From Phycisphaerales bacterium UBA966 (lineage in GTDB: Bacteria; Planctomycetota; Phycisphaerae; Phycisphaerales; SM1A02), in assembly GCA_002292895.1 (NCBI GenBank), contig DBCE01000018.1, positions 8,174-40,409 of the forward strand: a DNA stretch of 32,236 nt, in the 5' to 3' direction. A model generated the notes under the pieces. The model was not told where the DNA came from, ran no database searches, and saw only the letters and a list, made by a program, of their open reading frames with translations. Made by a program: the position numbers and the translations under genes. Shown piece after piece: positions 1 to 9,317 of this stretch (its first letter is position 1; each line of letters opens with the position of its first letter).

Positions 1-26
1 ATGCCGTTTTTAGTATCTGCGCACCA

Positions 27-43
27 GCGAGGATAGTCCTCGC
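27..43. other. Short perfect inverted repeat upstream of greA
   Basis: A 7-bp perfect stem (27-33 with 37-43) with a 3-nt TAG loop lies about 45 bases before the greA start. No T-tract follows on either strand, so it is not a convincing intrinsic terminator. It could be a hairpin in the greA 5' leader or the tail of a gene outside the window. The role is unknown. Confidence 0.3.
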
Positions 44-88
44 CTCCGCACGTAGTCCGCAGTAGTAATTCACGGAGCGATAGCGACC

Positions 89-553
89 ATGGAGATCATC
101 TCCCCATCCGATCACGCCAAGATGGAGCAGCAACTCAAAGAGTTGTTTGCCCAGCGACCGATCATTTCCAGTCGTATCGCCGACGCGCGCGCCAACGGAG
201 ACCTCAAGGAGAACGCCGACTACCACGCTGCCCGCGAGGAGCAAGGTCTGATCGAGGCGAAGATTCGTGAACTGGAGGCGCGCCTGCGCACCGCGCAAGT
301 GGCTGGGGACTCAGCGGTACCAAAGAACATGGTGTTCCTGGGCGCGACGGTGCTGCTCCGCGACACCACCACCAACAAGAAGCAGAAATTCAAGCTCGTT
401 GGAAATCCCACTGACGACGACGGCGACTACATCGAGGTCACCTCTTCGAGTCCGCTCGGAGTGGCGTTGATGAAGTCGCATGTTGGCGAAACAGTCCGCG
501 CTGATCTGCCCAAGGGCGAGAAGCGATTCGAGATCCTCGAGATCTGCGATTGA
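89..553 (+). CDS. greA: Transcription elongation factor GreA
   Basis: GreA binds backtracked RNA polymerase through the secondary channel and stimulates cleavage of the transcript 3' end. The 154-residue length is normal for the family. Residues about 5-75 form the N-terminal coiled coil. Its tip carries the conserved acidic pair D38 and E41 in the NGDLKENADYH signature. Residues about 80-154 form the FKBP-like C-terminal domain, with the usual S-P-L-G-x-A-L-(M/L) stretch near residue 120. The ATG at 89 follows a weak purine-rich ACGGAG about 12 bases upstream. The gene sits 26 bp before the cardiolipin synthase gene on the same strand, so the two may be co-transcribed. Identity is clear. GreB is less likely given the overall GreA-like spacing, though the two are close relatives. 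Confidence 0.95.
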   Translation: MEIISPSDHAKMEQQLKELFAQRPIISSRIADARANGDLKENADYHAAREEQGLIEAKIRELEARLRTAQVAGDSAVPKNMVFLGATVLLRDTTTNKKQKFKLVGNPTDDDGDYIEVTSSSPLGVALMKSHVGETVRADLPKGEKRFEILEICD

Positions 554-579
554 CACTCTGCATGGCCGGGGACTGACGG

Positions 580-2073
580 ATGGATCATCTCATCAATCAA
601 CTCCTGCGCGAGACTCTCGGGCTGCCGCTTGTCGCTGGCGTGTTCGGATGGATCGTGGCGCTTGCGTTTGTATTGAACGTCGGACTGAGTGTGCGCATCA
701 TCTGGGTCAAGGGGTCTCGACCCAATGCGGCACTTGCATGGATCGCCACGCTCTTTGCGCTGCCAATCATTGGGTTAATCATGTATCTGGTGATTGGTGA
801 AAATCGACTCGGCACCATTCGCCGTCGCCGCCACGCACGCATTGTTGAAGAAGTGGCAGGAATCAGCCCTGTCTGGTCCGACCCGCGCGTACTGGCGTCC
901 AACATGAGTACCGCCGACACGCAGATGGCGCATCTGGGGGAAACCTCCGGTGCGCCAGCAGTTCTCAATGGAAACCTGCTGCAATTGAGCGGCGACCCGG
1001 ACGAACAGCTGCGGTGGATGACCGAAGACATCGATGCCGCACAACACAGCGTCGACGCTCTGTTCTATATCTTTGAGCAAGACGCCACCGGAACGGCCGT
1101 CGCCAATGCGCTCGGTCGCGCAGCGCAGCGTGGCGTCACCGTGCGGCTTCTCTTGGACGATATTGGGTCGCGTGCATTCCTGCGTGGTCGCATGCGCAAA
1201 GAATTGGCTCAACAAGGAGTGCACGTGATCGCCGCACTTCCGGCGTCGATCCTGCGCATGCCGTTCAAGCGTGTGGACATTCGCAACCACCGCAAACTCA
1301 TCGTGGTGGATGGAAAGATCGCCCAAACCGGTAGCCGCAATGTGGCCGACCCCGACTTTAAAGGCGACGCATCTGGCAAAGTGGGCGCGTACATCGATTC
1401 GTGGATCCGTATTCGTGGACCAGTCGCGCGCGATTTGCACATCCTGTTCTTAGAGGACTGGGGTCTCGATGCGGGATTGCACGGATCACGGCAATTGCCG
1501 GACGAGCCACCAGTCAACAGTGGCGGCGTTCCGGTGCAGGCGATTCCGTCGGGCCCGAACTTTGAAAACAACATGGTGGCCGAACTCATCCAGGCCGCCA
1601 TTCAGCTGTCACGCCGCGAGATCGTCTTTACAACTCCGTATTTCCTGCCCGACAGCGCCACCATTGCCGCACTTGAAGTGGCCGCGCGGCGCGGGCTACG
1701 CGTCACCCTGATTGTTCCCCGTGCCAATGACAGCAAACTGGTCGCGCTGGCAAGCCGTGCTAATTACGGCCGACTGCTCGCCGCCGGCGTGGAACTGTGG
1801 GAACACCGGCACGGCTTCTTGCACTCCAAGACGATCTCTGTGGATGATGAGTTGGCCATCGTGACCACCGCCAATCTTGATCGACGAAGTTATGAAATCA
1901 ACTTCGAGACCAGCATCGTTGTCTACGACAATGTGTTCGCTACGCAATTGCGCCGCTTGCAACAGTCGTACATCGCTTCCAGTGATCGCCTTGATGTGAA
2001 CGCGTGGAACCAGCGCGGAGTATTACCGCGATTTGCTGAGAATCTAGCGAACTTGATGTCGCCACTCCTGTGA
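580..2073 (+). CDS. cls: Cardiolipin synthase (phospholipase D superfamily)
   Basis: This enzyme condenses two phosphatidylglycerols (or a related pair) into cardiolipin and glycerol at the cytoplasmic membrane. The 497-residue protein has the standard bacterial Cls layout. Two transmembrane helices lie at about residues 16-36 and 46-68. Two PLD catalytic modules follow, with HxKxxxxD motifs at H237/K239/D244 and H415/K417/D422. Each motif is followed by the usual glycine/asparagine signature (TGSRN and TTANLDRRS). The ATG at 580 is preceded by GGGGA about 10 bases upstream. It lies downstream of greA and converges with the ASPIC gene that ends at 2129. ClsA/ClsB-level assignment is not possible from motifs alone. 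Confidence 0.93.
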   Translation: MDHLINQLLRETLGLPLVAGVFGWIVALAFVLNVGLSVRIIWVKGSRPNAALAWIATLFALPIIGLIMYLVIGENRLGTIRRRRHARIVEEVAGISPVWSDPRVLASNMSTADTQMAHLGETSGAPAVLNGNLLQLSGDPDEQLRWMTEDIDAAQHSVDALFYIFEQDATGTAVANALGRAAQRGVTVRLLLDDIGSRAFLRGRMRKELAQQGVHVIAALPASILRMPFKRVDIRNHRKLIVVDGKIAQTGSRNVADPDFKGDASGKVGAYIDSWIRIRGPVARDLHILFLEDWGLDAGLHGSRQLPDEPPVNSGGVPVQAIPSGPNFENNMVAELIQAAIQLSRREIVFTTPYFLPDSATIAALEVAARRGLRVTLIVPRANDSKLVALASRANYGRLLAAGVELWEHRHGFLHSKTISVDDELAIVTTANLDRRSYEINFETSIVVYDNVFATQLRRLQQSYIASSDRLDVNAWNQRGVLPRFAENLANLMSPLL

Positions 2074-2128
2074 CCACGTCCGTACATCCAGCACCGCGCT
2101 GAGTCATGGACGTTGACGTGATTCAAGG

Positions 2129-3847
2129 TCATGGATGCACAAACTCAACCGTGCTTCCCGGAGTAACCGGGTACTTCACTTCGGAGTGGGGGGCGAATCC
2201 AGCCGGTCCCTTGACGATCGGCCAACGCACCTCAAGTTGTAAGTCTTTCCACGAATCGGGAACGCCAAACTGCACTTCCGTAGAAGCAGTGCTTTGAAAC
2301 GGCCCGCCCGCCCAAATCCACCGCTTGGCGAGCACACGGGGCGCGGGTGTTCGTGTTGACAGTTCCACCCATGCACCGGTGCCGTGACTTGTTGCAGGCG
2401 TCGGACCGCGCAAACGCACTTTGATCCAGTCATGGGACTGGTCATGCATATTGCGCAACACGCGCAACGGACCGTTCAACTCCCCCACCACGATGTCAAC
2501 ATCACCATCGCTATCCAGGTCATTGAATACCGCTGTGCGATCACGATGCGCGCCGCGCAAGCCCGCACCCGGATCTGTCACCACTTCAAAGCGAGCACCA
2601 GCCCGGCGCATCACGAGCGGTGGTTGCTGGTAGTCCGAATCCATGGCCACCTTGGTCGCCTGCGGATAGACGTGACCATTGAATACCACTAGGTCCTCAG
2701 CACCATCGTGATCAAGGTCATCAAATGACGCGGCCCAACCGAGCAGCGGACGGCTGGGGGCGCCCAAACCAAACTGCGCGGTGCGATCATCAAAGAACTT
2801 GCCGTCCAAATTCAGGTGCAGCGTGTTGGTGTCACTGGAGAAGTTGGTGGTGAATACATCGGGACGCCCGTTGCCATCGACATCACCGATCGCAATCCCC
2901 ATGGTGGCCTGCCCTGCGCCGTCAATATTGGTGGCGATACCCGAGCTCATTCCACGTTCTTCAAATCGCAACGGACCTCCGGGCTCGGTGCGATTCATGA
3001 ATAGCGAATTTTGCTCGGAATCATTGGCAACGAACACATCGAGCCGCCCATCGGCGTCGAAATCAACCACTGCAAGATTCAGCCCGTATCCGGGTAACGC
3101 TTTCCGAATGCCCGCTGACTCGCTGACATCGCGGAAGGTTCCATCACCGCGGTTCTCATAGAGAATGTCAGCGCGCGCTGGCAATCCGCGCGGACCAGCC
3201 ATTACTTGCATGCCCTTGAACGAAGCCGGTGGCGGTGGCATGGACCGATCAAAATCTAAATAGTTGACAACAAAGAGATCCAAATCTCCGTCCATATCAA
3301 GGTCAGCAAATCCTGCGCTGGTGGACCACGCCGGATCGCCGAGCCCTGCCTGCGCTGTGACATCTGTAAACCGACCGCCGCCCATGTTCTTGAGGAGGAT
3401 GTCCGCACCAAAGCAACAGATGTACAAGTCATCACGACCATCGCCGTCGTAGTCACCGGCAGCGCATCCGAACGCCCAGCGCGTGGGTCGTGCGCCCATG
3501 CGCTCTGAGACGTCGCGGAATTTCAGCGCACCAAGATTCTCAAAGAGGCGCGCGCCCGGTCCGTGCTCTGGGTCAGCCAGCGTTGCACCGTTGGGCATAA
3601 AGATGTCCATGTCGCCATCGCCATCGAAGTCAATGAGTGCCAATCCGCCGCCCTTTACTTCAACAATCTGCGTGGATGGAAGCTTTCCACTGGTCATCAC
3701 GGCATCAATACCACTGCCAGCAGTGGCGTCTTCAAATCGAATGGGTGCAGGCGGAGCCCCCGCTGGCGCGGCTTGGGCGCGCGCGTACGGATGGGGCGCA
3801 GCTAGCATCAGAGCAACGGTCAATGTGTTCGTGATGATCATGTTCAT
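2129..3847 (-). CDS. Exported VCBS/FG-GAP repeat protein with ASPIC/UnbV C-terminus (CRTAC1-like)
   Basis: This is a predicted secreted Ca-binding beta-propeller protein with no known catalytic role. A Sec signal peptide covers about residues 1-26 and ends in an A-x-A region (YARAQA). At least seven FG-GAP/VCBS calcium loops of the D-x-D-x-D-G-x-x-D type are spread over residues about 70-460, for example DFDGDGDMD and DLDMDGDLD. The last ~110 residues match the ASPIC/UnbV pattern: a W-I-K-V-R-L-R-G strand, then G-T-G-A-W-V-E-L and a late V-R-W-P strand. The start ATG overlaps the stop of the upstream TPR gene by 4 bp (ATGA at 3844-3847), so the pair is probably translationally coupled. The family is clear. 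The molecular function is unknown, and extracellular scaffolding or adhesion is only a guess. Confidence 0.88.
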   Translation of the reverse strand: MNMIITNTLTVALMLAAPHPYARAQAAPAGAPPAPIRFEDATAGSGIDAVMTSGKLPSTQIVEVKGGGLALIDFDGDGDMDIFMPNGATLADPEHGPGARLFENLGALKFRDVSERMGARPTRWAFGCAAGDYDGDGRDDLYICCFGADILLKNMGGGRFTDVTAQAGLGDPAWSTSAGFADLDMDGDLDLFVVNYLDFDRSMPPPPASFKGMQVMAGPRGLPARADILYENRGDGTFRDVSESAGIRKALPGYGLNLAVVDFDADGRLDVFVANDSEQNSLFMNRTEPGGPLRFEERGMSSGIATNIDGAGQATMGIAIGDVDGNGRPDVFTTNFSSDTNTLHLNLDGKFFDDRTAQFGLGAPSRPLLGWAASFDDLDHDGAEDLVVFNGHVYPQATKVAMDSDYQQPPLVMRRAGARFEVVTDPGAGLRGAHRDRTAVFNDLDSDGDVDIVVGELNGPLRVLRNMHDQSHDWIKVRLRGPTPATSHGTGAWVELSTRTPAPRVLAKRWIWAGGPFQSTASTEVQFGVPDSWKDLQLEVRWPIVKGPAGFAPHSEVKYPVTPGSTVEFVHP

Positions 3848-4707
3848 GGCGAAGGTTTCTCAGTTTCAGTTCGCGCCTTTATTTCTGCCTGACGAGCGCG
3901 AGCGTTGGCTGCATCACTCGCGCGACCGAGCCGGTCAAGGACGCGCGCTAACTTGGACCACGCCTCGCCGTGCGTTTCAAAGAGTTCAACCGCTTGTCGA
4001 TAGCACTGCTCTGCTTCCGGCAATCGGTCTTGACGCAGAAGCACATCGCCAAGGCGCGCTAAATTCTTGGCTCGCTCGCGCGCCGCGCCCTGCTGCTCCC
4101 CAAGTAGTTTCAGCGCGCGACGAAAGTATGCCTCGGAGTCAATCACCCGATCTTCTTCGTAGGCGATCAGTCCCAGCGCAAACTGCGTGTCGTCATAGTT
4201 TGGAAAAGCGTTGGCATGTGTTGTGAAAGCAGCACGGGCACCCGGAAGGTCGCCCAAGTAGTAGCGGCACCAACCGAGGTAATGCACCGCATGGGCGGCC
4301 TCAGGAAATGAGTCAGCTGGCGCGGCACTGGCACGCTCCAAATAGGCAAGCGCTTCACCGTGCCGCTTCTCCTTATGCAACGCCAGGCCCAGGTAGAACC
4401 CGGCTCGCAGGTCATCCGGGCGCTCCTTCACCATGGCACGCGCCACTGCCTCGGCGGATGGATACTGGGCACTTCGCAGCAACTTCCGAACCACCTCCCA
4501 GCGCGGGTCGGTCGCGGCGGGAGTGGTTGCGGTCGGGGGCCGAGCGGGGGTAGTCGCCGTGACGGGCAGGGCCTCCTGCCCCCCGAACGCCGGGGTCCGA
4601 TTGGCCACGCCGGCATTTGCCACGTGCATTGGGTCAAAAATCAGGGCTGCCAGGCCAATGATCGCCCCGCCTGCTGCCACTGTCCATTGGGTCCGCAACT
4701 CCTGCAT
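3844..4707 (-). CDS. Membrane-anchored tetratricopeptide repeat protein
   Basis: The 287-residue protein has one N-terminal hydrophobic segment (about residues 7-25, an uncleaved anchor or signal) and an Ala/Pro/Thr-rich linker (about 40-68). The rest is helical TPR repeats with typical W/L/G/Y/A/F/A/P spacing, for example around ALAYLERASAAPAD and AEQCYRQAVELFETHGEAW. TPRs mediate protein contacts, and no enzymatic motif is visible. I chose the ATG at 4707. A TTG six bases upstream is also in frame, but it lies directly against a good -10 element (4715-4720), which favours a near-leaderless start. It overlaps the ASPIC gene by 4 bp, so the two products probably work together outside or at the membrane. 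The partner and role are inferred from context only. Confidence 0.8.
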   Translation of the reverse strand: MQELRTQWTVAAGGAIIGLAALIFDPMHVANAGVANRTPAFGGQEALPVTATTPARPPTATTPAATDPRWEVVRKLLRSAQYPSAEAVARAMVKERPDDLRAGFYLGLALHKEKRHGEALAYLERASAAPADSFPEAAHAVHYLGWCRYYLGDLPGARAAFTTHANAFPNYDDTQFALGLIAYEEDRVIDSEAYFRRALKLLGEQQGAARERAKNLARLGDVLLRQDRLPEAEQCYRQAVELFETHGEAWSKLARVLDRLGRASDAANARARQAEIKARTETEKPSP

Positions 4708-4714
4708 TCCCAAA

Positions 4715-4720
4715 AGTATA
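4715..4720 (-). promoter_or_regulatory. Predicted -10 element of the TPR-ASPIC gene pair
   Basis: Reading the minus strand, a TATACT hexamer preceded by C and followed by TTTGGG ends only 7 bases before the ATG at 4707. If used, transcription would begin at or one base before the start codon, giving a leaderless mRNA. No good -35 hexamer is present at 16-18 bp spacing. The same CTATACTT core occurs before two other minus-strand operons in this window (23936-23941 and 30581-30586). Confidence 0.45.
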
Positions 4721-4931
4721 GGTGTGTTTACGGACCTTCTGGTGGCACTAGACAGAACGGGGGTTACATTGTGTTGTTGGCAGAATTGAGAGTTTATTGG
4801 TGCAAGTAAGCCATTCCGTGCGTAGGGTTACTTCGCACGGCGCTCGTCGTTCGCGGCGTGGTGGCTACCGGCAGCCTTTCTATCCTGCACACACTCCATC
4901 GTCACGCTGAACAGTCACATACGAGAACCCC

Positions 4932-6605
4932 ATGCGGATGACTCCCGGAACACGTATCGCTAGTGTCGCTGTTGTGACCGCCTCGTTGTTTGCGCTGTGC
5001 GCTGATGGCGGGGTCCTTGAGTTACAGCCTCGTGCCGGCGACCCCATCCGCGAACTCACCGCTGCGCAGCGCAGTCTCTTTGACATGGGCCGCGTCCTCT
5101 ACTCAACACCGATCCCAGCCACCGAAGGCATGGGACCGATCTTCAACAAAAGTAACTGCCAGTCGTGCCACTCCAACCCCGTCGGCGGTTGGGGCAACGC
5201 CAGCGTCACCCAATTTGGAATCTCTGACAAGGGTTCGTTCACTATGGTTCCGGGCGAGTCACAGAGTCTCTTGCAGGAGTTTGGCGTCAGCGAATTCTGC
5301 AAGGAGATCATCCCAGCCTCCGCCAATTTCACCGCCATCCGCATGACCAACTCCAGCATGGCGTTTGGAATGGTTGAGGCTGTGCCGGACGCGGCGATTG
5401 CGCTTCTGGAAGACCCCACTGACGCGGACGGCGACGGCGTGTCAGGGCGCATTCACTGGGTTCGACCGCTTGAGGAAACAAACACCAGCAGTCCGCTCCG
5501 CGTGGGCCGATTCGGGTGGAAGGCGCAAGTTGCCACGGTGCTGAGTTTCTCTGGCGACGCCACTCGCAACGAAATGGGCATTACCAATCGGTTACTGATG
5601 GTGGAGAATGCACCGAACGGCGATGACGCCCGCCTTGCGCAGTGCGATCCGATGCCGGAGCCAGAAGACGTCAGCGACCAGCAAGGTTTCGCATTCATTG
5701 ACCGAGTCACTCACTTCCAGCGCTACCTGGCTGTGCCACCGCAGACGCCCAAGTCTGGGATGGCTGGCGAAAGCATCTTCATCAATGTCGGCTGCGCCAA
5801 GTGTCATGTCCCAGAGTGGACCACTGCCAATACGCCCGGCCTCGAAGACGCCATTCGCAACAAGGTCATTCGTCCCTACGCCGACTTCATGTTGCACGAC
5901 ATGGGCCTGCAAGGTGACGGGGTTTCGGACGGGTATGCATCCGAAACGGAACTGCGCACGCCCACGCTCTGGAATCTGCGAACCCGCGATCCCATGCTGC
6001 ACAACGGCGCCGCTGCGGGCGGGCTGTTCTCTGATCGCGTGCGAACCGCGATCGCACTGCACGGCCCGTACGGAGAAGGCGCAGGAAGTGCTGATGCGTT
6101 TGCGCAACTTTCCGAAGGCGACAAAGTGTTGCTGGTGTCATTCCTGAACTCGCTCGGTCGGGTGGAGTTTGATGACAACGGCGATAGCCATGTGAACATC
6201 ATTGACTTCATCGCGTTCAAGGCGGCGCTTGGGTCAAGCAGCACGCCGAACACTCCGAACGCTGTGCACGACATCAATCAGGACGGAATCATTTCCGTTG
6301 CTGACTTCACCTACTTCATGCAAGCCTATGAAGGCGAGAATGGCGACTGCAACGGTAACGGCGTTGCCGACCTGATGGATCTGTTGACTGGAACAAGCGT
6401 GGATACAGACCTCAACGGCTTGCCGGATGAGTGCATCCCCTGCCCCGCCGATTTCAACGGCGATCATTCCGTCAATGGTGCTGACTTGGGTCGGTTGCTT
6501 GGAACATGGGGTCAGTCCGATGTTCCGACCGACCTAAACTCCGACGGCATCGTCGGCGGAGAGGACCTTGGGCGTCTCCTCGGAGCATGGGGTCTGTGCC
6601 CCTAA
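4932..6605 (+). CDS. Secreted di-haem oxidoreductase (DHOR/thiol-oxidoreductase-like, DUF1111 type) with dockerin-like C-terminus
   Basis: This is a predicted exported c-type cytochrome related to the di-haem oxidoreductase (thiol oxidoreductase-like) group. A signal peptide covers about residues 1-24. There are two haem c motifs, C76-x-x-C79-H80 and C288-x-x-C291-H292. The segment after the second haem (LRTPTLWNLRTRDPMLHNGAA) is typical of the family. From about residue 405 the enzyme part gives way to Asp/Asn-rich Ca-binding loops (DDNGDSHVN, DINQDG, a DCNGNG loop) and a final Cys-bracketed dockerin-like module (C504 to C556) ending in GLCP. The substrate and electron partner cannot be read from sequence. 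The gene is followed 96 bp later by a VCBS protein with the same C-terminal module, suggesting shared export or surface sorting. Confidence 0.85.
   Translation: MRMTPGTRIASVAVVTASLFALCADGGVLELQPRAGDPIRELTAAQRSLFDMGRVLYSTPIPATEGMGPIFNKSNCQSCHSNPVGGWGNASVTQFGISDKGSFTMVPGESQSLLQEFGVSEFCKEIIPASANFTAIRMTNSSMAFGMVEAVPDAAIALLEDPTDADGDGVSGRIHWVRPLEETNTSSPLRVGRFGWKAQVATVLSFSGDATRNEMGITNRLLMVENAPNGDDARLAQCDPMPEPEDVSDQQGFAFIDRVTHFQRYLAVPPQTPKSGMAGESIFINVGCAKCHVPEWTTANTPGLEDAIRNKVIRPYADFMLHDMGLQGDGVSDGYASETELRTPTLWNLRTRDPMLHNGAAAGGLFSDRVRTAIALHGPYGEGAGSADAFAQLSEGDKVLLVSFLNSLGRVEFDDNGDSHVNIIDFIAFKAALGSSSTPNTPNAVHDINQDGIISVADFTYFMQAYEGENGDCNGNGVADLMDLLTGTSVDTDLNGLPDECIPCPADFNGDHSVNGADLGRLLGTWGQSDVPTDLNSDGIVGGEDLGRLLGAWGLCP
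6441..6602 (+). other. Dockerin-like C-terminal module (coding segment)
   Basis: Codes for residues 504-557 of the di-haem protein. It holds two Ca-loop/helix repeats of the pattern D-(F/L)-N-(G/S)-D-x-(S/I)-V-x-G-x-D-L-G-R-L-L-G-x-W-G. Cys504 precedes the first loop and Cys556 follows the second, with the protein ending Cys-Pro. The same layout recurs at 9087-9245. Confidence 0.75.
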
Positions 6606-6701
6606 GCCAACCCCAACCCACTGACGCATTGCACCGCTGATTCATTCAAGACACACGGCCCCACGATTCACCGACACAGACTGAGCACTTCAAGGACACC
6701 C

Positions 6702-9248
6702 ATGAGAATTCATACGCGATCAACCAAGATCCTCGCCCTCGTCTCGACCCTGGCATGCACTGGAACGACCCTTGCACAGAACTGGGTGAACTACTCCAAC
6801 CAAACTGGGACGCGGTTGGTGGCGGCAGCGGCCCTCATCGGCGCTGACAATCATGAGAAGGATTTCGCGTGGGGCGACCTCGATCAAGACGGTGACATTG
6901 ACCTGATCTGCGTCCGCAAGTTCCCGGGCAGCATCCAGGGCGGCGCCCGCAATCTGCTGCTCATGAATGAGGGCGGCGTCCTCACCGACCGCACCGCTGA
7001 GTACGGTCAAGCCTCCGATATAAGCGGCTATTCCGGTCTCTTAGATGCCACCAATGACCGCGACGTGGAAGCGGTGGACATCAACAACGATGGTTGGCTG
7101 GATCTGCTCACCGCTACCACCATGAGCGACCAAGTGAACAGCGTTCTGGGGCAACCGCGTGCGTACATCAATCTTGGTGATGACGCCAATGGCAACTGGC
7201 GCGGCTTCCGGTTTGATGTTGATCGCATCCCCACCCTCTTTGCTCGCGGTGGCACCGCTGCCAACCCCCGCTTCTGCGACATGGCCGTGGCTGACTACAA
7301 CGGCGATGGCTTCGTAGACATCTTCTACACCGACTACGACACACCAGAAACGTCCGGCACCCTGTGCTATGACCTGAACGGTGATGGAGATACCGCGGAT
7401 GCTGGCGAGTGCCAGCAAAGCCCCGCTGAGAATCCCACCAACGATTACGACAATAAGTTGCTGCTCAACCTCGGCGCTGCAAATCCTGGCGTCTTCTATG
7501 ACGCAACTACCACGGTTCTCAGTGCCGCCCAGATCAATTCTGGCTTTGGCAATATGGCCGTGGCCGGTGACTTCAACGGCGACGGACGACAAGACATCGT
7601 GCGCATCAACACGCTGATCACCGGTCAAGCTGTGAGCGTTTACACGAAGAACACCACCGGACTGGGATTCGCTCTGAAGGATATTGCTTCTGGCCAGCCC
7701 TACCACGGGGACAAGGCTGACCTGAACGGCGACGGCCGACTCGACTTGGTGATCGTTGACGACGGTCAAGACAAGTACCTCATCAATTCGGGTAACGATG
7801 CAACCGGTCAGCCCAATTTCACTAGTTACACCATTGCTGACAGCCTGAGCGAGTTTGGAAACTCCACGCAAGTTGGCGACCTTGATAAGGATGGTCGCAT
7901 CGATGTCATCGTTACGGATGTTGATGCTGACCTTGGACCATTCTGCCCACAGACCACGGGCGCTGCGCATTCACGTCGCACCCACATCTACCGGAATATT
8001 TACACCGGATCGCCAGCAGGGATTCTGGATGAAATTACCCCGCTGATCATTCCAGCCGCTGAGCTCGATTGGTGGACGGATGTGGCGGTATTTGACATCA
8101 ACGGCGATACATGGCCCGACCTGGTAGCAGGAACCTGCACTGGACTGGCGGTCTACATCAACGTGCCGCCAACGAACATCACCTTTGCTTATCCCGACGG
8201 CCTGCCCACCACCGCAGCCCCAGGTGTGGCAAAGTCGTTCCGCGTGCAGCAAAATGTGGCTGGTGGAACCGTCATCGCTGATTCCACACGGCTCTTCTGG
8301 TCCGTTGATGGTGGTGCGTTCCAATCGGCCGTGCTGCCTTCCCTGGGCGCCAACATGTTCCAGGCAACCCTGCCTCCATTCCAATGCGGGCAGGCTGTTC
8401 GCTTCTATGTGACTGCCACCATGGATAACGGAATTTCGTTCAACGATCCGGCCACCGCGCCAACGATCACCAATCCAATCTCCGTGCAGAGCGGCAACTC
8501 ACAGCCTTACTCCAACGACATGGAAGTGAGTACTTCGGACTGGACAGTCATCAATGAAGGCGGCCTGACAACCGGCGGCTGGCAAGTGGCTACTCCGATT
8601 GGAACCACCAGCGGTGTCTACGCCGCGGCACCTGCAGCCGACGCAAGTGCTGTAGGAACGAAGGCGTGGGTAACGCAGAACGGACTCGCTGGAGGCACCG
8701 CCACTGCAGCCGACGTTGACGGAGGCACAACTCGCCTTCTCAGCCCGGTGTTCGATTTGTCCACTGCCACCAATGCCACGGTGACCTACTCACGCTGGTA
8801 TTTCTGCAGCGATGCCGCTCCCGCTGGTTCAACGCCAGCTGAAGTGGACGTACTGTTTGTGGAAATCAGTACTGACGGTGGCGCAAGCTGGGGACGCTTG
8901 GAAAACGTTTCAAGTTATCCAACTCCCAACGCCTGGAATCGTGTGAGTTTCTCGCTGCGCTCCGCTGTGCCAACTTTGACTTCAACAATGCGCTTCCGCT
9001 TCTCGATTACTGACTCGCCCGACAATTCCACCACTGAAGTTGGCATTGATGACTTTTCCATCTCGATGGTCGTATGCGTCAACCCATGCCTGGGTGACCT
9101 TGACGGCAACGGTGTGGTGAACGGCGCGGATCTCGGGTCGCTGCTCGCTGGATGGGGCACGGCTGGAAACTCTGATCTTGACGGCAACGGAACCACCGAT
9201 GGTGCTGACCTCGGATCGCTGCTCGCCGCATGGGGCGTATGCCCGTAA
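6702..9248 (+). CDS. Large secreted VCBS/FG-GAP repeat protein with dockerin-like C-terminus
   Basis: The 848-residue exported protein begins with a signal peptide of about 26 residues (cleavage near TTLAQ). Residues about 40-500 carry roughly eight D-x-D/N-x-D-G Ca loops in a VCBS/FG-GAP propeller (DLDQDGDID, DINNDGWLD, DYNGDGFVD, DFNGDGRQD, DLNGDGRLD and others). A beta-sandwich-like region with a Y-P-D-G-L-P entry covers about 500-600. A second jelly-roll-like region covers about 615-790, including ISTDGGASW. The last 53 residues hold two GADLG-S-L-L-A-x-WG repeats bracketed by C796 and C847. An AAGGA ribosome binding site (6692-6696) supports the ATG at 6702. It probably forms a unit with the di-haem gene upstream. 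It is a structural or adhesive surface protein by architecture, and its precise role is unknown. Confidence 0.85.
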   Translation: MRIHTRSTKILALVSTLACTGTTLAQNWVNYSNQTGTRLVAAAALIGADNHEKDFAWGDLDQDGDIDLICVRKFPGSIQGGARNLLLMNEGGVLTDRTAEYGQASDISGYSGLLDATNDRDVEAVDINNDGWLDLLTATTMSDQVNSVLGQPRAYINLGDDANGNWRGFRFDVDRIPTLFARGGTAANPRFCDMAVADYNGDGFVDIFYTDYDTPETSGTLCYDLNGDGDTADAGECQQSPAENPTNDYDNKLLLNLGAANPGVFYDATTTVLSAAQINSGFGNMAVAGDFNGDGRQDIVRINTLITGQAVSVYTKNTTGLGFALKDIASGQPYHGDKADLNGDGRLDLVIVDDGQDKYLINSGNDATGQPNFTSYTIADSLSEFGNSTQVGDLDKDGRIDVIVTDVDADLGPFCPQTTGAAHSRRTHIYRNIYTGSPAGILDEITPLIIPAAELDWWTDVAVFDINGDTWPDLVAGTCTGLAVYINVPPTNITFAYPDGLPTTAAPGVAKSFRVQQNVAGGTVIADSTRLFWSVDGGAFQSAVLPSLGANMFQATLPPFQCGQAVRFYVTATMDNGISFNDPATAPTITNPISVQSGNSQPYSNDMEVSTSDWTVINEGGLTTGGWQVATPIGTTSGVYAAAPAADASAVGTKAWVTQNGLAGGTATAADVDGGTTRLLSPVFDLSTATNATVTYSRWYFCSDAAPAGSTPAEVDVLFVEISTDGGASWGRLENVSSYPTPNAWNRVSFSLRSAVPTLTSTMRFRFSITDSPDNSTTEVGIDDFSISMVVCVNPCLGDLDGNGVVNGADLGSLLAGWGTAGNSDLDGNGTTDGADLGSLLAAWGVCP
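9087..9245 (+). other. Dockerin-like C-terminal module, second copy (coding segment)
   Basis: Codes for residues 796-848 of the VCBS protein. Two near-identical loop/helix repeats (D-L-D-G-N-G ... G-A-D-L-G-S-L-L-A-x-W-G) are also visible as an approximate tandem repeat at DNA level. C796 and C847 flank the module, and the protein ends V-C-P. It matches the module at 6441-6602 in order, length and Cys placement. Confidence 0.75.
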
Positions 9249-9317
9249 GTGAAAGGTGGATCGTGGTCGTACCCGCGTGTCCGAGGTGACCCCCTTGGGG
9301 CGCCGCGGGAAGGTTAT

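Noticed and set aside
9249..9317. Possible bidirectional terminator between convergent genes
   Set aside because: Only a short CCCCTTGGGG palindrome is present, without a T-tract on either strand.
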